A DNA stretch of 53,478 nt from Paraburkholderia ginsengiterrae (GTDB lineage: Bacteria; Pseudomonadota; Gammaproteobacteria; Burkholderiales; Burkholderiaceae). The stretch spans positions 1 through 53,478 of the forward strand of contig NZ_LXKA01000337.1 in assembly GCF_001645125.1 (NCBI RefSeq), read 5' to 3'. The notes under the pieces are model-generated. The model was not told the origin of the DNA. It saw only the letters and a list, made by a program, of their open reading frames with translations, and searched no databases. The translations under genes and the position numbers were made by a program. This document shows, piece after piece, positions 8,394 through 16,387 of this stretch (positions are counted from its first letter, which is position 1; every line of letters begins with the position of its first letter).

Positions 8394-9828
8394 GTGTTGT
8401 CAGCGAGACCTTGAAGCCAAATTTTGAAACAGTTGCAATGCGCAACCTTGCAGCGCGAGACACTGTTGCGATGTCCAGCGGCTTGCCATCACGAGCGAGT
8501 TGTTCAACGGCAATGCCTACGCGTCGGCTAACGAAGAGCTCTTTCAAGCCTGGAAGTTGCGCCTGGCGACCCACCGCTGGCGGCATCGTGGGCAGTCGAT
8601 TGAAGAGATACTCATTCATGCCGTACGCGAGACGGGTTTGGTATGCCGACGGGAGTGGCTCCCGACCACCGTGATGTTCGCGGAGGTCGACGTCATCGTG
8701 GTTGATGGCGACGTTAATGAATGCCGGAATCTCGTGGAATCGCCGTCCGCCTGCCGGCGTACCGGTTGGGTGTTGGTGCTCTTGCAGCCACGGGCGGTCA
8801 TTCCGGTACAGCCAACTCCAAACGTCGGATAGAGAGTGCCGCATCTGTGTTCGTGTCATCTCCTGGTGCGAGATGCTCTGTTCGAGCCACCTTGCGCGTT
8901 TCGATGTTCGCAAGGCCGCATCGACGTCTACCGGCGTCGACCGAGAGGGATACCGCTGATGCAACGAACATGCGGCATCGATGTCGCGAGCAGCGTAATG
9001 GAGCAGGACCAGAAACGGTGCGGGCGCCGCCCGGTCGGCCCTTCGCACCGCTCTGATGCAGCAATCGAAAAAGCTCGTATCGTGCACGAAATGACAGAGA
9101 CGTTCGTCCTCAAAACCGGCGGAGAACAGCTTGCGATACGAGTCGTGCAGTTCCGCCATTCGCAGTTTCCCGTGCTCGGTGACGTAACCCTTCTCATAAA
9201 GGATGCTATGAATGCGAGGCCAGAGAGGCTCATGCGGAGCATCGTCGCTGATGGAGCAGGCGAGCTGTGCATATCGAAGTGAATTTTTAGCGCGAGCCTT
9301 GTCTCCCTCGCTTGACAGAAGCATTTCCAGCCTGCTGCATTCAAGGTCGCAAACGAGCCTGCAAGCGTGCCGCGGACATCTGGTCACGTACGGGATGCAG
9401 TGCACGCAATAGGAGACTCTGCGCCCGGCTGTCACGGTCGCCTGGAGAGCGCACTCTGGGCACTGCAGCCCGTATCGGTTGCCGGATTCGAGCCCCGGCA
9501 ACATGCGTGGAAACATAGTCCGACTCGTCGTGTGATACGCAATACAGCGCGTCGCTTTCTCCGCCATGTCTGCGGACATCCCGCACGTCGCGAAAGAAAG
9601 CAGACTGTACTTTGACAGTACATGCAGTGCATCACCATATGCCAGGCGGGTTGCTTCGCAGAGGCCGGCCGACCTGCACGGCAGGGTGCTGTAAAGGAGT
9701 AAGTCGCCTCGAAGTGCACATCGGAACATGCTTCTGACAGCCTCGTCGCCGGTAGTTCTGGCCACCATATCCGCGATGCTTGTGAGCGACTCTCCGGGTT
9801 CTGCGGGGATGTAGGTCGGCCCGTTCAC
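8227..9828 (-). CDS. TniQ/TnsD-family target-selection protein (first copy)
   Basis: This 533-residue protein starts at a GTG (9828) that overlaps the TnsC stop as GTGA, with a GGGGAGG site directly upstream. The N-terminal 200 residues show the TniQ layout: a PAEPGESLTSIADMVAR entry and zinc ligands CPEC (near residue 123), CVHC and CPRH. The C-terminal half is long and helical, as in TnsD rather than the short TniQ of CRISPR-associated elements. Two dissimilar TniQ proteins in one operon suggest two target modes, or a heteromeric target complex. The last 55 codons are shared out of frame with the next gene. Confidence 0.85.
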   Translation of the reverse strand: MNGPTYIPAEPGESLTSIADMVARTTGDEAVRSMFRCALRGDLLLYSTLPCRSAGLCEATRLAYGDALHVLSKYSLLSFATCGMSADMAEKATRCIAYHTTSRTMFPRMLPGLESGNRYGLQCPECALQATVTAGRRVSYCVHCIPYVTRCPRHACRLVCDLECSRLEMLLSSEGDKARAKNSLRYAQLACSISDDAPHEPLWPRIHSILYEKGYVTEHGKLRMAELHDSYRKLFSAGFEDERLCHFVHDTSFFDCCIRAVRRADRAAPAPFLVLLHYAARDIDAACSLHQRYPSRSTPVDVDAALRTSKRARWLEQSISHQEMTRTQMRHSLSDVWSWLYRNDRPWLQEHQHPTGTPAGGRRFHEIPAFINVAINHDDVDLREHHGGREPLPSAYQTRLAYGMNEYLFNRLPTMPPAVGRQAQLPGLKELFVSRRVGIAVEQLARDGKPLDIATVSRAARLRIATVSKFGFKVSLTTHEIKATTSARLGSFYLKGGDAHAVPSTPPNSGEAQPLSESRMDAPESHASGDRNP

Positions 9829-11144
9829 GACGCCTCCCCAATCAGCGGCAGCAAAAGAGAGCCAGAATAGCTCTCGTTGACCGCCGGAATTGCCGCGATG
9901 GACGTATCAAGTGGAAGCCAGTCAGCGTAACGCAGAGCGCCATCCCGTGCGGTCGGACGATTCGCCCGGACGTGCGCGACTGCTCGGAGTGGGGCACGCT
10001 CGAGTTTCAGCGCCTGTTCCGCGAAGGAGGACAGCAGTTCCGGGGTGAGCTCTTCGCCGGCAGTCAGCTCACGGCGTTCATAAATGTGTCGGACGAGTTT
10101 GGTGGCAACCTCGGTGTGACCACGCGAGTGCTTCCACAGCTCTTTGTGCAGCCAGTCAGGCATGACGTGGTTGAAGACGAATCGGAGATAGTTGTCCCAT
10201 AGATACTCCGTCCACAGCCCCCATTGGGCCTCCTCAAGTTCGAGCGCTGCGATACTGACGCCTCCCTTGCTGTAGAGCGGTGAGGCTGTGGCTCCAAGTT
10301 CGACGAGACGAGAGGCCGCTCCCGTGGACCCAAGGCAGACAAGCGGCACGCCTGAGAGCTTCGCAAATTGAGAAAGCTCGCCGAGGAGGACCGAGGCGCC
10401 ACTTTGCTCGAGTGCTTTCGCAGTGATGTCCGGAACGAGTATCACGCCAATGTTGTGCTGGATGCATAGGGCACACATCGCGAATGCGCACTCATCTGGG
10501 AGTCGGTGAAACGGACCGGTCGTTTCATTTGCATAGCCCGTTTGCGCCGCACTGTCGATTGCGTGCAGCAGAGTTTTCACGAAGCGCTTCGGAGAGCCAT
10601 TTGGCGGAAACCGGACCGTGAGCGACTTGACCTTGTTGACTTCGATTGGACCTCTGTGCGGAGTGTTCACGTAGAACCACTTGCTCTGCGTGCCAACATA
10701 GTCTTCGATAGCTTTCACCAGTGTGTCCTGGCCCATCTCGGCGGGCATGAACACGAAAATGCCTCGAGCTCCACCATTGCGGACGGATATAGCTTTTGTA
10801 GGGATGGCGTGCCCGTGACAGTCCTCGGTCTCAGCTAGGACTGCTGACGCGTTAAACATCAGGCGCTGGTACTCAAAATCCGCCGGATTACGCTCAAACG
10901 TGCTGAAAAACATCGCCTCAACGATTGCTCGAATCAGATGCGCTTGAACTGAAGTGGGGAAGTTGGCAACACCGTCGGACTCCATGCGGCCATTGCCAAG
11001 CCGGGTAGGCTCCACGGTTAGCCTGTCCATCGCATCGTCGAAACCATTCCAAACCGGCAGGTAGTCCAGGCAAGGGTTGTTTGGAACTGGAGATGGCTGA
11101 AGCACCTCAATTACGCCATCAGCGCCGCTCTCTGTGGTCGTCAT
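9825..11144 (-). CDS. tnsC: TnsC-like AAA+ regulator with degenerate nucleotide-binding motifs
   Basis: A 439-residue protein starts at ATG 11144 with GGGAG upstream. An Arg-rich extension to 11243 is judged non-native. The fold markers of TnsC are readable: the segment after the P-loop ending in EDYVGTQ, the FPPNGSPKRF element, the strand GVILVPDI, and the sensor-like VPLVCLGS. The Walker A position reads MPAEMGQDT (about 133-141) instead of G-x4-GK[ST], and Walker B reads VPDI where DE is expected. In Tn7, TnsC is the ATP-dependent matchmaker between target selector and transposase. Here ATP binding or hydrolysis is doubtful. It is the first gene of the operon. Confidence 0.8.
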   Translation of the reverse strand: MTTTESGADGVIEVLQPSPVPNNPCLDYLPVWNGFDDAMDRLTVEPTRLGNGRMESDGVANFPTSVQAHLIRAIVEAMFFSTFERNPADFEYQRLMFNASAVLAETEDCHGHAIPTKAISVRNGGARGIFVFMPAEMGQDTLVKAIEDYVGTQSKWFYVNTPHRGPIEVNKVKSLTVRFPPNGSPKRFVKTLLHAIDSAAQTGYANETTGPFHRLPDECAFAMCALCIQHNIGVILVPDITAKALEQSGASVLLGELSQFAKLSGVPLVCLGSTGAASRLVELGATASPLYSKGGVSIAALELEEAQWGLWTEYLWDNYLRFVFNHVMPDWLHKELWKHSRGHTEVATKLVRHIYERRELTAGEELTPELLSSFAEQALKLERAPLRAVAHVRANRPTARDGALRYADWLPLDTSIAAIPAVNESYSGSLLLPLIGEAS

Positions 11145-11555
11145 CACGCGGACTCCCGATTCGGGAACACGGCCCCGCGCAAATGTCGAGATGCAATTCG
11201 CGGCCGGAAGAAGCCGATTCCTTCGCCGGCTGCCGCGAACCAACGCAGACCCGGGGCAAATGCGCTTCCGCGCTGGCGCGAAGGAAATCGAACTGCGTTT
11301 CGTCCGCCGATAGACGCATCAGCGCGCCTGAGACACGATTTTCCGCTGCTATGAAGGTTGGCAGGCGCCACATCGGGCGTTGAGTCTAACTTACTGAAAT
11401 ACAACACTTTTTTGCCTCTCGCGAAGACGCATTTGGGACGAGTAGGCCCCTGCCTTCCGGGCGAAGGCATAGGCGCGAGTTGACGCCGGCTCGCGCTCGT
11501 GAGAGACTGCAGTTGTCTGAACTGCGGTGTGTCCCTTTCGAGGGTGCGCCACGAC

Positions 11556-11586
11556 AAAAGGGGACGGTTGCCGCTGTCCCTTTTTT
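11556..11586 (+). terminator. Rho-independent-like terminator hairpin
   Basis: AAAAGGGGAC (11556-11565) pairs with GTCCC plus a T6 run (11576-11586) around a ten-base loop. Both sides are A/T-flanked, so it could act in either direction. It stands upstream of the transposition operon and may insulate it. Confidence 0.55.
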
Positions 11587-12983
11587 CGTTTACCGGTCGT
11601 CTTTAGTCGATTGAATCCGTCGACCAAGCGGTGGGTCATCGGTTTCTTACATTTCTTACTCCTCGCGCGGTTCCGCGCTGGTTCGATTCACCGCGATGAT
11701 TGCCGTCATCGCGATGCCTTACATCAAGTGCCTCAGGTAGGTGTTCGATGACTACCGTGCCAACCCGTTTTCCCGATACGCTCGCTCATCAGAGTTACAC
11801 GCCCTGCTGAGACAAAATTCGTTGGCCCCTGCCTTGGCGCCGCGCCGCTTAGAGGTTCGCGATGCGGTCCGAGTCGGGCACAACTGCAGTATGCTCATCT
11901 GGACATCGGGCTCAACAAACTTTAGCCTCGAACGTTTTAGATAACTTTAGAAGCGGCCTCCCTTCCGTATCTTTTCTTCCGCGGCATGTCTCTAGGACCC
12001 ATGTGATTCAAAGTGGAGGGGATAATTTCACGCTGAGCGGTTCGTTGCAAGAGGTCATGTTTGATTCTCAATGCCGTTCGTGGCAGTGTCGAGGCGTTTT
12101 CCCTTTCTGAACAAAGAATTGGCAGTCTCAAAAAAATTCAAATCTTTTTTGAGTCAGCGGGACTTAACGCGTTTCCGACGCAGAGAAAGTTTGGATGCAC
12201 AATTCCCGCCGACCGTCAATAACCCCTCCAGATTTCTAAAAAAAGGCCGGTATTTCTTAAAATTTATAATTTTTATAAATTACTTACAAATCATATGGTT
12301 ATGATGTTAGATATCCTCATCATATACACAGTGTATGTGCTGGTGAACACAATGCTGACACCTAAAGTCGAGTACGAAAGGCTTATTTCATCGGGCTTCC
12401 GTGCGCACGCCCCGAAAAATCTAAAATAAATTTACTGCGCAATCGCGGCCAAATCGCACCAGCACGTTCGGGCTATCACTTTATATAATCTCGTATGCAT
12501 CTTCATACGGGCCGCTATAACGGCTGAATGCAAGTCGGCTATAAAATGAAGCCCAATCCTGGTCACACGCCCCTCCGCTTTAAATGAGCGACTACACGCG
12601 TGTTCCAGTGCCAGCCACGTTGGCGCAAAATCTCCGCCCTCCGCGTAACGACACGGATTGCTATCGGAGGTCCGGTGCATTACGGTAGGCGAGGCGCACG
12701 CACCGTTAAGTTGCGCAAAGAACCCCGCGGTTTGCAAACGTTTATTTGAGTTGCCTGATATGCACCCTGCAGGCCGGCAAATGAGATAGTCGTCGGATGC
12801 ACCGTGGGCGCCGTCAGCGAAATCAACCGGACGATATCGCTGGCGTCACCCGGCGTGAGGCAAAGGGGCGACGGTGAAAGCTGGTGGTCGCCTGCCCATC
12901 CATCTAGAATCGACTGCTGGCCGTCAGTTCTGCGTACCCCCGGTGCGGTGGGTACTCGCATGTGCTGTTTTTTTATCTTGCCA

Positions 12984-13005
12984 AAGTGAGATTTATCTCT
13001 CACTT
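12984..13005. promoter_or_regulatory. Palindromic operator copy 1 (AAGTGAGA...TCTCACTT)
   Basis: AAGTGAGA (12984-12991) and TCTCACTT (12998-13005) form a perfect eight-base inverted repeat with a six-base spacer, 42 bases before the DUF6471 start. A very similar 22-base site occurs at 13675-13696 before the next operon. This fits a shared regulator, with the DUF6471 protein as the obvious candidate. Confidence 0.65.
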
Positions 13006-13046
13006 GCAGTCTAGGACAAACGCGGTAGAAAACAAGGAAATCTGAC

Positions 13047-13577
13047 GTGAGCGAGGTCGATTCGGTTTGGCAAAGTCTCGCATCTAGAGTTATCCGCGTT
13101 GCGCTCGCGCGCAAGGATAAGACCTATGCCGAGCTCATCGAGGAGCTTGCCGAAAGCGGTTCGCCGGAGTCGGTACGTGCGCTGACGAACCGAATTTCAC
13201 GCGGCACAATGAGGCTGAGCCTCCTTCTCCAGGTAATCTCCGTAACGGGAGCTACTGCGCCAGCCCTCTGGCAGGCTGCCATCCACGCAAGCGGTGATTG
13301 GGACGACAGGGCGAGCGCCGTGGTCGCAGCAGAGCTCGCACGTCAGCCATGGGTGACGCCGGCCGAGTTAACTCGGCGTCTAGGACAGATGGGCACGGAC
13401 ATCTCCCAGCGCACGCTCACCGGTCACCTAACTTCCGGCTCCGTCGCACTCTCCCTATTTCTTCAATGCATAGCCGCGCTCGGTAGCAGTAGCCTCGAAC
13501 ACTACCTGGACTTCGCCGATTTGCATGCGGCCGCGAATTTCGACCGCGAACCTCTGGAAGGCAACGAGAGCGCCTGA
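13047..13577 (+). CDS. Tandem DUF6471 protein, probable DNA-binding regulator
   Basis: A 176-residue soluble protein begins at GTG 13047, with AAGGAAA eight bases upstream. It contains two copies of the same helical unit. Unit one (about 8-80) runs from LASRVIRVALARK through LTNRISRGTMRLS to ALW. Unit two (about 88-155) runs from VVAAELARQPW through LTGHLTSGSVALS to LEHYL. The units resemble the DUF6471 family as I recall it. The helix with x-x-R/H-[IL]-S-x-G-x-x-x-LS looks like a phage-repressor-type recognition helix. It sits between two copies of a palindrome, so a role as autoregulator of the adjacent operon is inferred. Confidence 0.75.
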   Translation: MSEVDSVWQSLASRVIRVALARKDKTYAELIEELAESGSPESVRALTNRISRGTMRLSLLLQVISVTGATAPALWQAAIHASGDWDDRASAVVAAELARQPWVTPAELTRRLGQMGTDISQRTLTGHLTSGSVALSLFLQCIAALGSSSLEHYLDFADLHAAANFDREPLEGNESA

Positions 13578-13674
13578 CCCCAAGAAGATGGACTGCGCGC
13601 CGTTCTACAAGTGAACTGAGCGCTGCCGCCCCATTTCGCGGAGCTTGTGTTCTCTCGCAAACGACCTAGAATGA

Positions 13675-13696
13675 AAATGAGATATTTATCTCACTT
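13675..13696. promoter_or_regulatory. Palindromic operator copy 2 before the nine-gene operon
   Basis: Half sites AAATGAGATA and TATCTCACTT-like flank an AT centre. The outer TGAGA/TCTCA arms and the total length match copy 1 at 12984. It lies 186 bases before the first gene of the rightward operon, in a 304-base gap that is otherwise featureless. Confidence 0.6.
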
Positions 13697-13881
13697 TTGA
13701 AGCGTCGCCAAACGAAAATCAGACATGACTCTTTCCTCCCCTTGAGCCTTACCTTAGTAGGCTCGCACCGCCTGCATGCTTTAGAAAAGCGCGACCCAGC
13801 GCCCTTAAATGGCCTGCGAGGTTTGTGGACAGTACCGGCCCAACCACCGATTCGCGCCCACGTCAGATTGCGGAGTCGAGT

Positions 13882-14208
13882 ATGCCCATATGGATGGCAG
13901 CTTCGGTGAGTGAGCAACCGGTCATCGAACTACTACAGTGGCGAATTTTCGAGATTGTTCCAGATGGCGAGCGCCACTTTGTCGGGAGGAACGCCCAGAG
14001 CTACAACGGCCGCGTCAGTTCTTCCATTCAACTCCTCGACGCTGACAGGCGACAAGGCATCACGTTGTCTGGACGGGTGTATGTGTTGATTGGACCTCCG
14101 GGGTTCGCCAGCGTCTGTCAATACGTCTGGGACCAATGGTGCGAACGCAACCAAGTCTCGAGTTACCACGACGTTACGGACGAGCTATCCGAGGAAAATT
14201 GGCAATGA
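13882..14208 (+). CDS. Unknown 108-residue protein, first gene of the cargo operon
   Basis: It starts at ATG 13882 with GGAG eight bases upstream. The protein is soluble and mixed alpha/beta: LLQWRIFEIVPDGERHFVGR, read here as LLQWRIFEIV then GERHFVGR, followed by GRVSSSIQLLD and GRVYVLIGPPG. The beta-rich pattern (an edge strand, a turn, then S-S-x-I/V-x-x-L/F-D) resembles short beta-sheet proteins of unknown function from Burkholderia mobile regions. I do not recognise a family with certainty. The stop overlaps the next start as ATGA, so translation of the two is coupled. Confidence 0.65.
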   Translation: MPIWMAASVSEQPVIELLQWRIFEIVPDGERHFVGRNAQSYNGRVSSSIQLLDADRRQGITLSGRVYVLIGPPGFASVCQYVWDQWCERNQVSSYHDVTDELSEENWQ

Positions 14209-14414
14209 CAACCTCTGACGAAAGAACGCGGGCTGTCGTCGACACTCGGCAGTTGCTTCAGACGCTAGCCGCTGGGGAGGAGATTGCCATGGCCAATCTG
14301 GTGAGCGCTGTCACCATCGGCTTGCTCCTGCACTACCCCCTCGACGTCGACCTAGCCAAATCCGCCGCCGCTTTGCCGGGAATCTGGGGTACACCTAAGA
14401 GCAAGCGGACATGA
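14205..14414 (+). CDS. BPSL0761-like small protein
   Basis: This 69-residue protein begins MTTSDERTRAVVDTRQLLQTL, a start close to what I recall of the BPSL0761 family of Burkholderia (T-x-x-ERT-x-A-V-x-x-T-R-x-x-L), and has a middle L-L-x-HYP motif. These small proteins often sit in accessory regions next to HAD-type genes, and their function is not known. Both ends overlap neighbours by four bases (ATGA), so it belongs to the coupled operon. No membrane or metal motif is visible. Confidence 0.7.
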   Translation: MTTSDERTRAVVDTRQLLQTLAAGEEIAMANLVSAVTIGLLLHYPLDVDLAKSAAALPGIWGTPKSKRT

Positions 14415-15022
14415 ATCAGGACTCGCCGCGAGAAACGGGCAACGCCCTTGGCGACGGGACGCGCACTCCGAATTCCCTGACGGCTGCCTCGGCCGTGCTC
14501 TACACGGACCTCGACCACACCTTGCATCGCAGCGACGCGTACCGAACGAAGCACGGAATCATACCAGGGTCGCCTGACACCCCATTCTTCGAGTTCGCCA
14601 ACGTGCTTGAGCAACTTCTCGCTCCGTTCAAAGAAGTCGTTATCGTGCTGAGCACATCGTGGGTGCAGGAGCTGGGATTCGAGGAGACACGGTCCCGCTT
14701 CCCGACTGCCTCGCTACGGGCCCGAATCGTTGACTCAACCTATCACCCGGGAGACGAGCTCGCGCCTGTATGGGGCTACATCACAAGGGGCGCCCAAGTC
14801 CTTCGGCACGTGAGGCATCACAGGCTCACCCGCTGGCTTGCAGTCGACGACGACCGGCAAGGCTTTGACGGCTACGAGTCTCACCTGATTCACTGCCAAC
14901 GAAGCGTCGGCCTCGGGGACAAAGACGTGCAGGAACTGTTTGCTCGCCGTCTCGAGCTAATGTTCGGCACTCCGGATTCGCTCTCTTCCGACGTCTCTCC
15001 GAAACCGGAGTGCCCGAGGTGA
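14411..15022 (+). CDS. HAD-like phosphatase (RNA-repair 'Swiss Army Knife' class), catalytic motifs present
   Basis: This 203-residue protein carries all the HAD signatures: motif I DLD (D33 and D35, in LYTDLDHTL), motif II ST (S81/T82, in VIVLSTSW), and motif IV DDD (146-148, in WLAVDDDRQ). The spacing fits the HAD domain of RNA-repair Swiss Army Knife proteins (PF18143), which are proposed to remove phosphates from nucleic-acid ends. It therefore looks active. A second HAD-like gene one position downstream has lost motif I. The substrate is unknown. The protein is cytoplasmic. Confidence 0.78.
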   Translation: MNQDSPRETGNALGDGTRTPNSLTAASAVLYTDLDHTLHRSDAYRTKHGIIPGSPDTPFFEFANVLEQLLAPFKEVVIVLSTSWVQELGFEETRSRFPTASLRARIVDSTYHPGDELAPVWGYITRGAQVLRHVRHHRLTRWLAVDDDRQGFDGYESHLIHCQRSVGLGDKDVQELFARRLELMFGTPDSLSSDVSPKPECPR

Positions 15023-15378
15023 AGGCCAAACGACCGAGAGTGCGGAACGCATTCAGTCACGGGACAACTCGCGTTCTTTCCTATGCGCTTAGCGGGGTCG
15101 CGAAAGAGTTGGCGCGTCTGCTGAGACTACATCAGACGCGGCGCCGGCGTGCGCTCACCCGGCGCGGTGAGCACGGAATGTCGAAACAGCTGGTCTTTCG
15201 CCTTCTGTGCCGCGCGTTTCACAACGCGATGCTTAGCCCCCGTAGTGACAAGGTGTGCGCGGCAAAACAACGGAGCGCGCTGCTATATGTGCTGGCCGCT
15301 GCTGACGTGCCATCGACGCTACATGTGCCGGGCGTACCAACGGAACTGCGCCGCGCGCGCAAACGGAGGAGGCGATGA
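15019..15378 (+). CDS. Arg-rich unknown protein between the two HAD genes
   Basis: A 119-residue reading frame starts at GTG 15019 (GTGA overlap with the upstream stop) and ends in an ATGA overlap with the next gene. This placing between two coupled genes is the main argument that it is real. It is highly basic (RRRRALTRR near the middle and ARKRRRR at the end) with a central helix (LVFRLLCRAFHNAML). The charge suggests nucleic-acid binding. No family is recognised. It might instead be a fortuitous frame that only couples translation. Confidence 0.5.
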   Translation: MKAKRPRVRNAFSHGTTRVLSYALSGVAKELARLLRLHQTRRRRALTRRGEHGMSKQLVFRLLCRAFHNAMLSPRSDKVCAAKQRSALLYVLAAADVPSTLHVPGVPTELRRARKRRRR

Positions 15379-15902
15379 CGACAATTGAGCATCTCAATGA
15401 GTTGGCCTCCGATGCCCCAACGCTCTATCTCAGCTACGGGGGTGTATTGAACATCGGACACGGACTGATGGACGACAGCGGCGTTGTGACTTTGGACTCA
15501 GGCCGGATGCTGTTCGAGTTCGCGCCCTATCTTGTGGAGGTCCTCGCACCTTGGCCTCAAGTTCAGATAATCGTCACCACCTCTTGGCTGCAAAGCTTAG
15601 GCGCAGGTAAGACCATCGCGCTGCTACCAGACCAGTTGCGTCACAGACTGGTCGCGACGACGCTCCACACGCCGCCTCGTCTAAGCGAAATCAGCAATGG
15701 CTCTGCCAAAGCCATGACCGTCATTCGCCATGCCGTGAAGCATGGCCTGACAACTTGGCTAGCGCTTGATGACGAGGCTTGGGGCGTGCCATCGGACTTT
15801 GAGCAGCATTTTTTGCACACAGACCCGGAAACGGCACTCGGCGCACCAGAAGCACGCAAACAACTTCGGGAATGGCTTGCTGTCAATGGCAGCATGCAGT
15901 GA
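15375..15902 (+). CDS. HAD-like paralogue lacking the nucleophilic aspartates
   Basis: This 175-residue protein aligns with the HAD protein two genes upstream over its whole length (motif II TTSW at 68-71, motif IV LDDE at 131-134, the same R-H-x-x-K/R-HGLTTWLA block). Motif I reads LYLSYGGVL instead of LYTDLDHTL, so S20 and G22 replace the two essential aspartates. A HAD phosphatase without them cannot form the phospho-aspartate. It is therefore probably a pseudoenzyme, perhaps a regulatory or partner subunit of the active copy. The frame is intact, which argues against simple decay. Confidence 0.75.
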   Translation: MTTIEHLNELASDAPTLYLSYGGVLNIGHGLMDDSGVVTLDSGRMLFEFAPYLVEVLAPWPQVQIIVTTSWLQSLGAGKTIALLPDQLRHRLVATTLHTPPRLSEISNGSAKAMTVIRHAVKHGLTTWLALDDEAWGVPSDFEQHFLHTDPETALGAPEARKQLREWLAVNGSMQ

Positions 15903-15964
15903 TGCCGGAGAGACGTACGAGTCTCCTTGCTGGCCGGAAGCCGACGCACGATGGATGCGAAATC

Positions 15965-16330
15965 ATGAACAAAAGTGAGAGTTGGCGTATGGCTGCAAGT
16001 CGCGAATATCTGCGTGATGCAAAGCATGGCGAACTGTCACCGGCGACGCGCCTCAAATGCGCCTGGGAAAGCCTTTATTATTGTTGCTGCGAAGTCGCCG
16101 AGAGACGAGGTGGGAGCATTGATGGCCTTGACCATCCTGATGCAGATGTCGTCGAGCATCTGCTGGTGGCCCTCTCTGCGTCCGCGGACGAGCGACTTCA
16201 GGTCGACGCGTTTTTTCGCTGGACTTCGAACATGGAGACATGGACGCTTGCCCCATGTTCTCCCGCGGAGGCGTACGACCTCGCCGAAGCTCTTCATCTA
16301 CGAACCGCCGCATTTCTATCGGCAGCGTAA
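15965..16330 (+). CDS. Unknown 121-residue helical protein
   Basis: It starts at ATG 15965, 62 bases after the HAD-like paralogue, with only a weak ribosome site. It is all-helical: an N-terminal REYLRDAKHG helix, then CAWESLYYCCCEVAERRG, DADVVEHLLVALSAS and a tail PAEAYDLAEALHLRT. The cluster of three cysteines (YYCCCE) has no metal-site spacing. The shape recalls HEPN-like or four-helix proteins (a Y/H-rich helix followed by an acidic one), but no R-x4-6-H motif is present. No function is assigned. Confidence 0.6.
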   Translation: MNKSESWRMAASREYLRDAKHGELSPATRLKCAWESLYYCCCEVAERRGGSIDGLDHPDADVVEHLLVALSASADERLQVDAFFRWTSNMETWTLAPCSPAEAYDLAEALHLRTAAFLSAA

Positions 16331-16387
16331 TGTTTCAAGGTCCTCTCCAGATTGCGTCGGACTTCCCTTCAAGAAACAGAGGCAGCC

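Larger units (their letters stand above)
11145..13046. other. Long non-coding, partly AT-rich region upstream of the transposition operon
   Basis: About 1.9 kb without a convincing gene. It holds the TnsC promoter region, a terminator-like hairpin (11556-11586), inverted repeats GCGCGG/CCGCGC (11665-11678) and CGCGATGA/TCATCGCG (11692-11713), and a strongly AT-rich block (about 12120-12440). That block contains AATTTATA/TATAAATT near 12260-12280 and ATACAC-A-GTGTAT (12324-12336). The AT-rich block differs from both flanks and is a reasonable place for an element end or a silenced promoter, but no terminal repeat could be matched to the left side. Confidence 0.4.

Noticed and set aside
2879-12360. 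TGTCAAGC (2879) and the reverse complement of GCTGACA (12354-12360) as possible transposon ends
   Set aside because: They agree in only the first five bases, and the flanking five bases (AATGA and CCTAA) do not match as a target duplication.
12432-12737. Minus-strand frame of about 100 codons in the non-coding region
   Set aside because: No recognisable motif, no ribosome site and low similarity to any family I know; it may be chance.
12680-13114. Minus-strand frame antisense to the DUF6471 promoter and start
   Set aside because: It runs through the palindromic operator and the DUF6471 start codon, so it is unlikely to be a gene.
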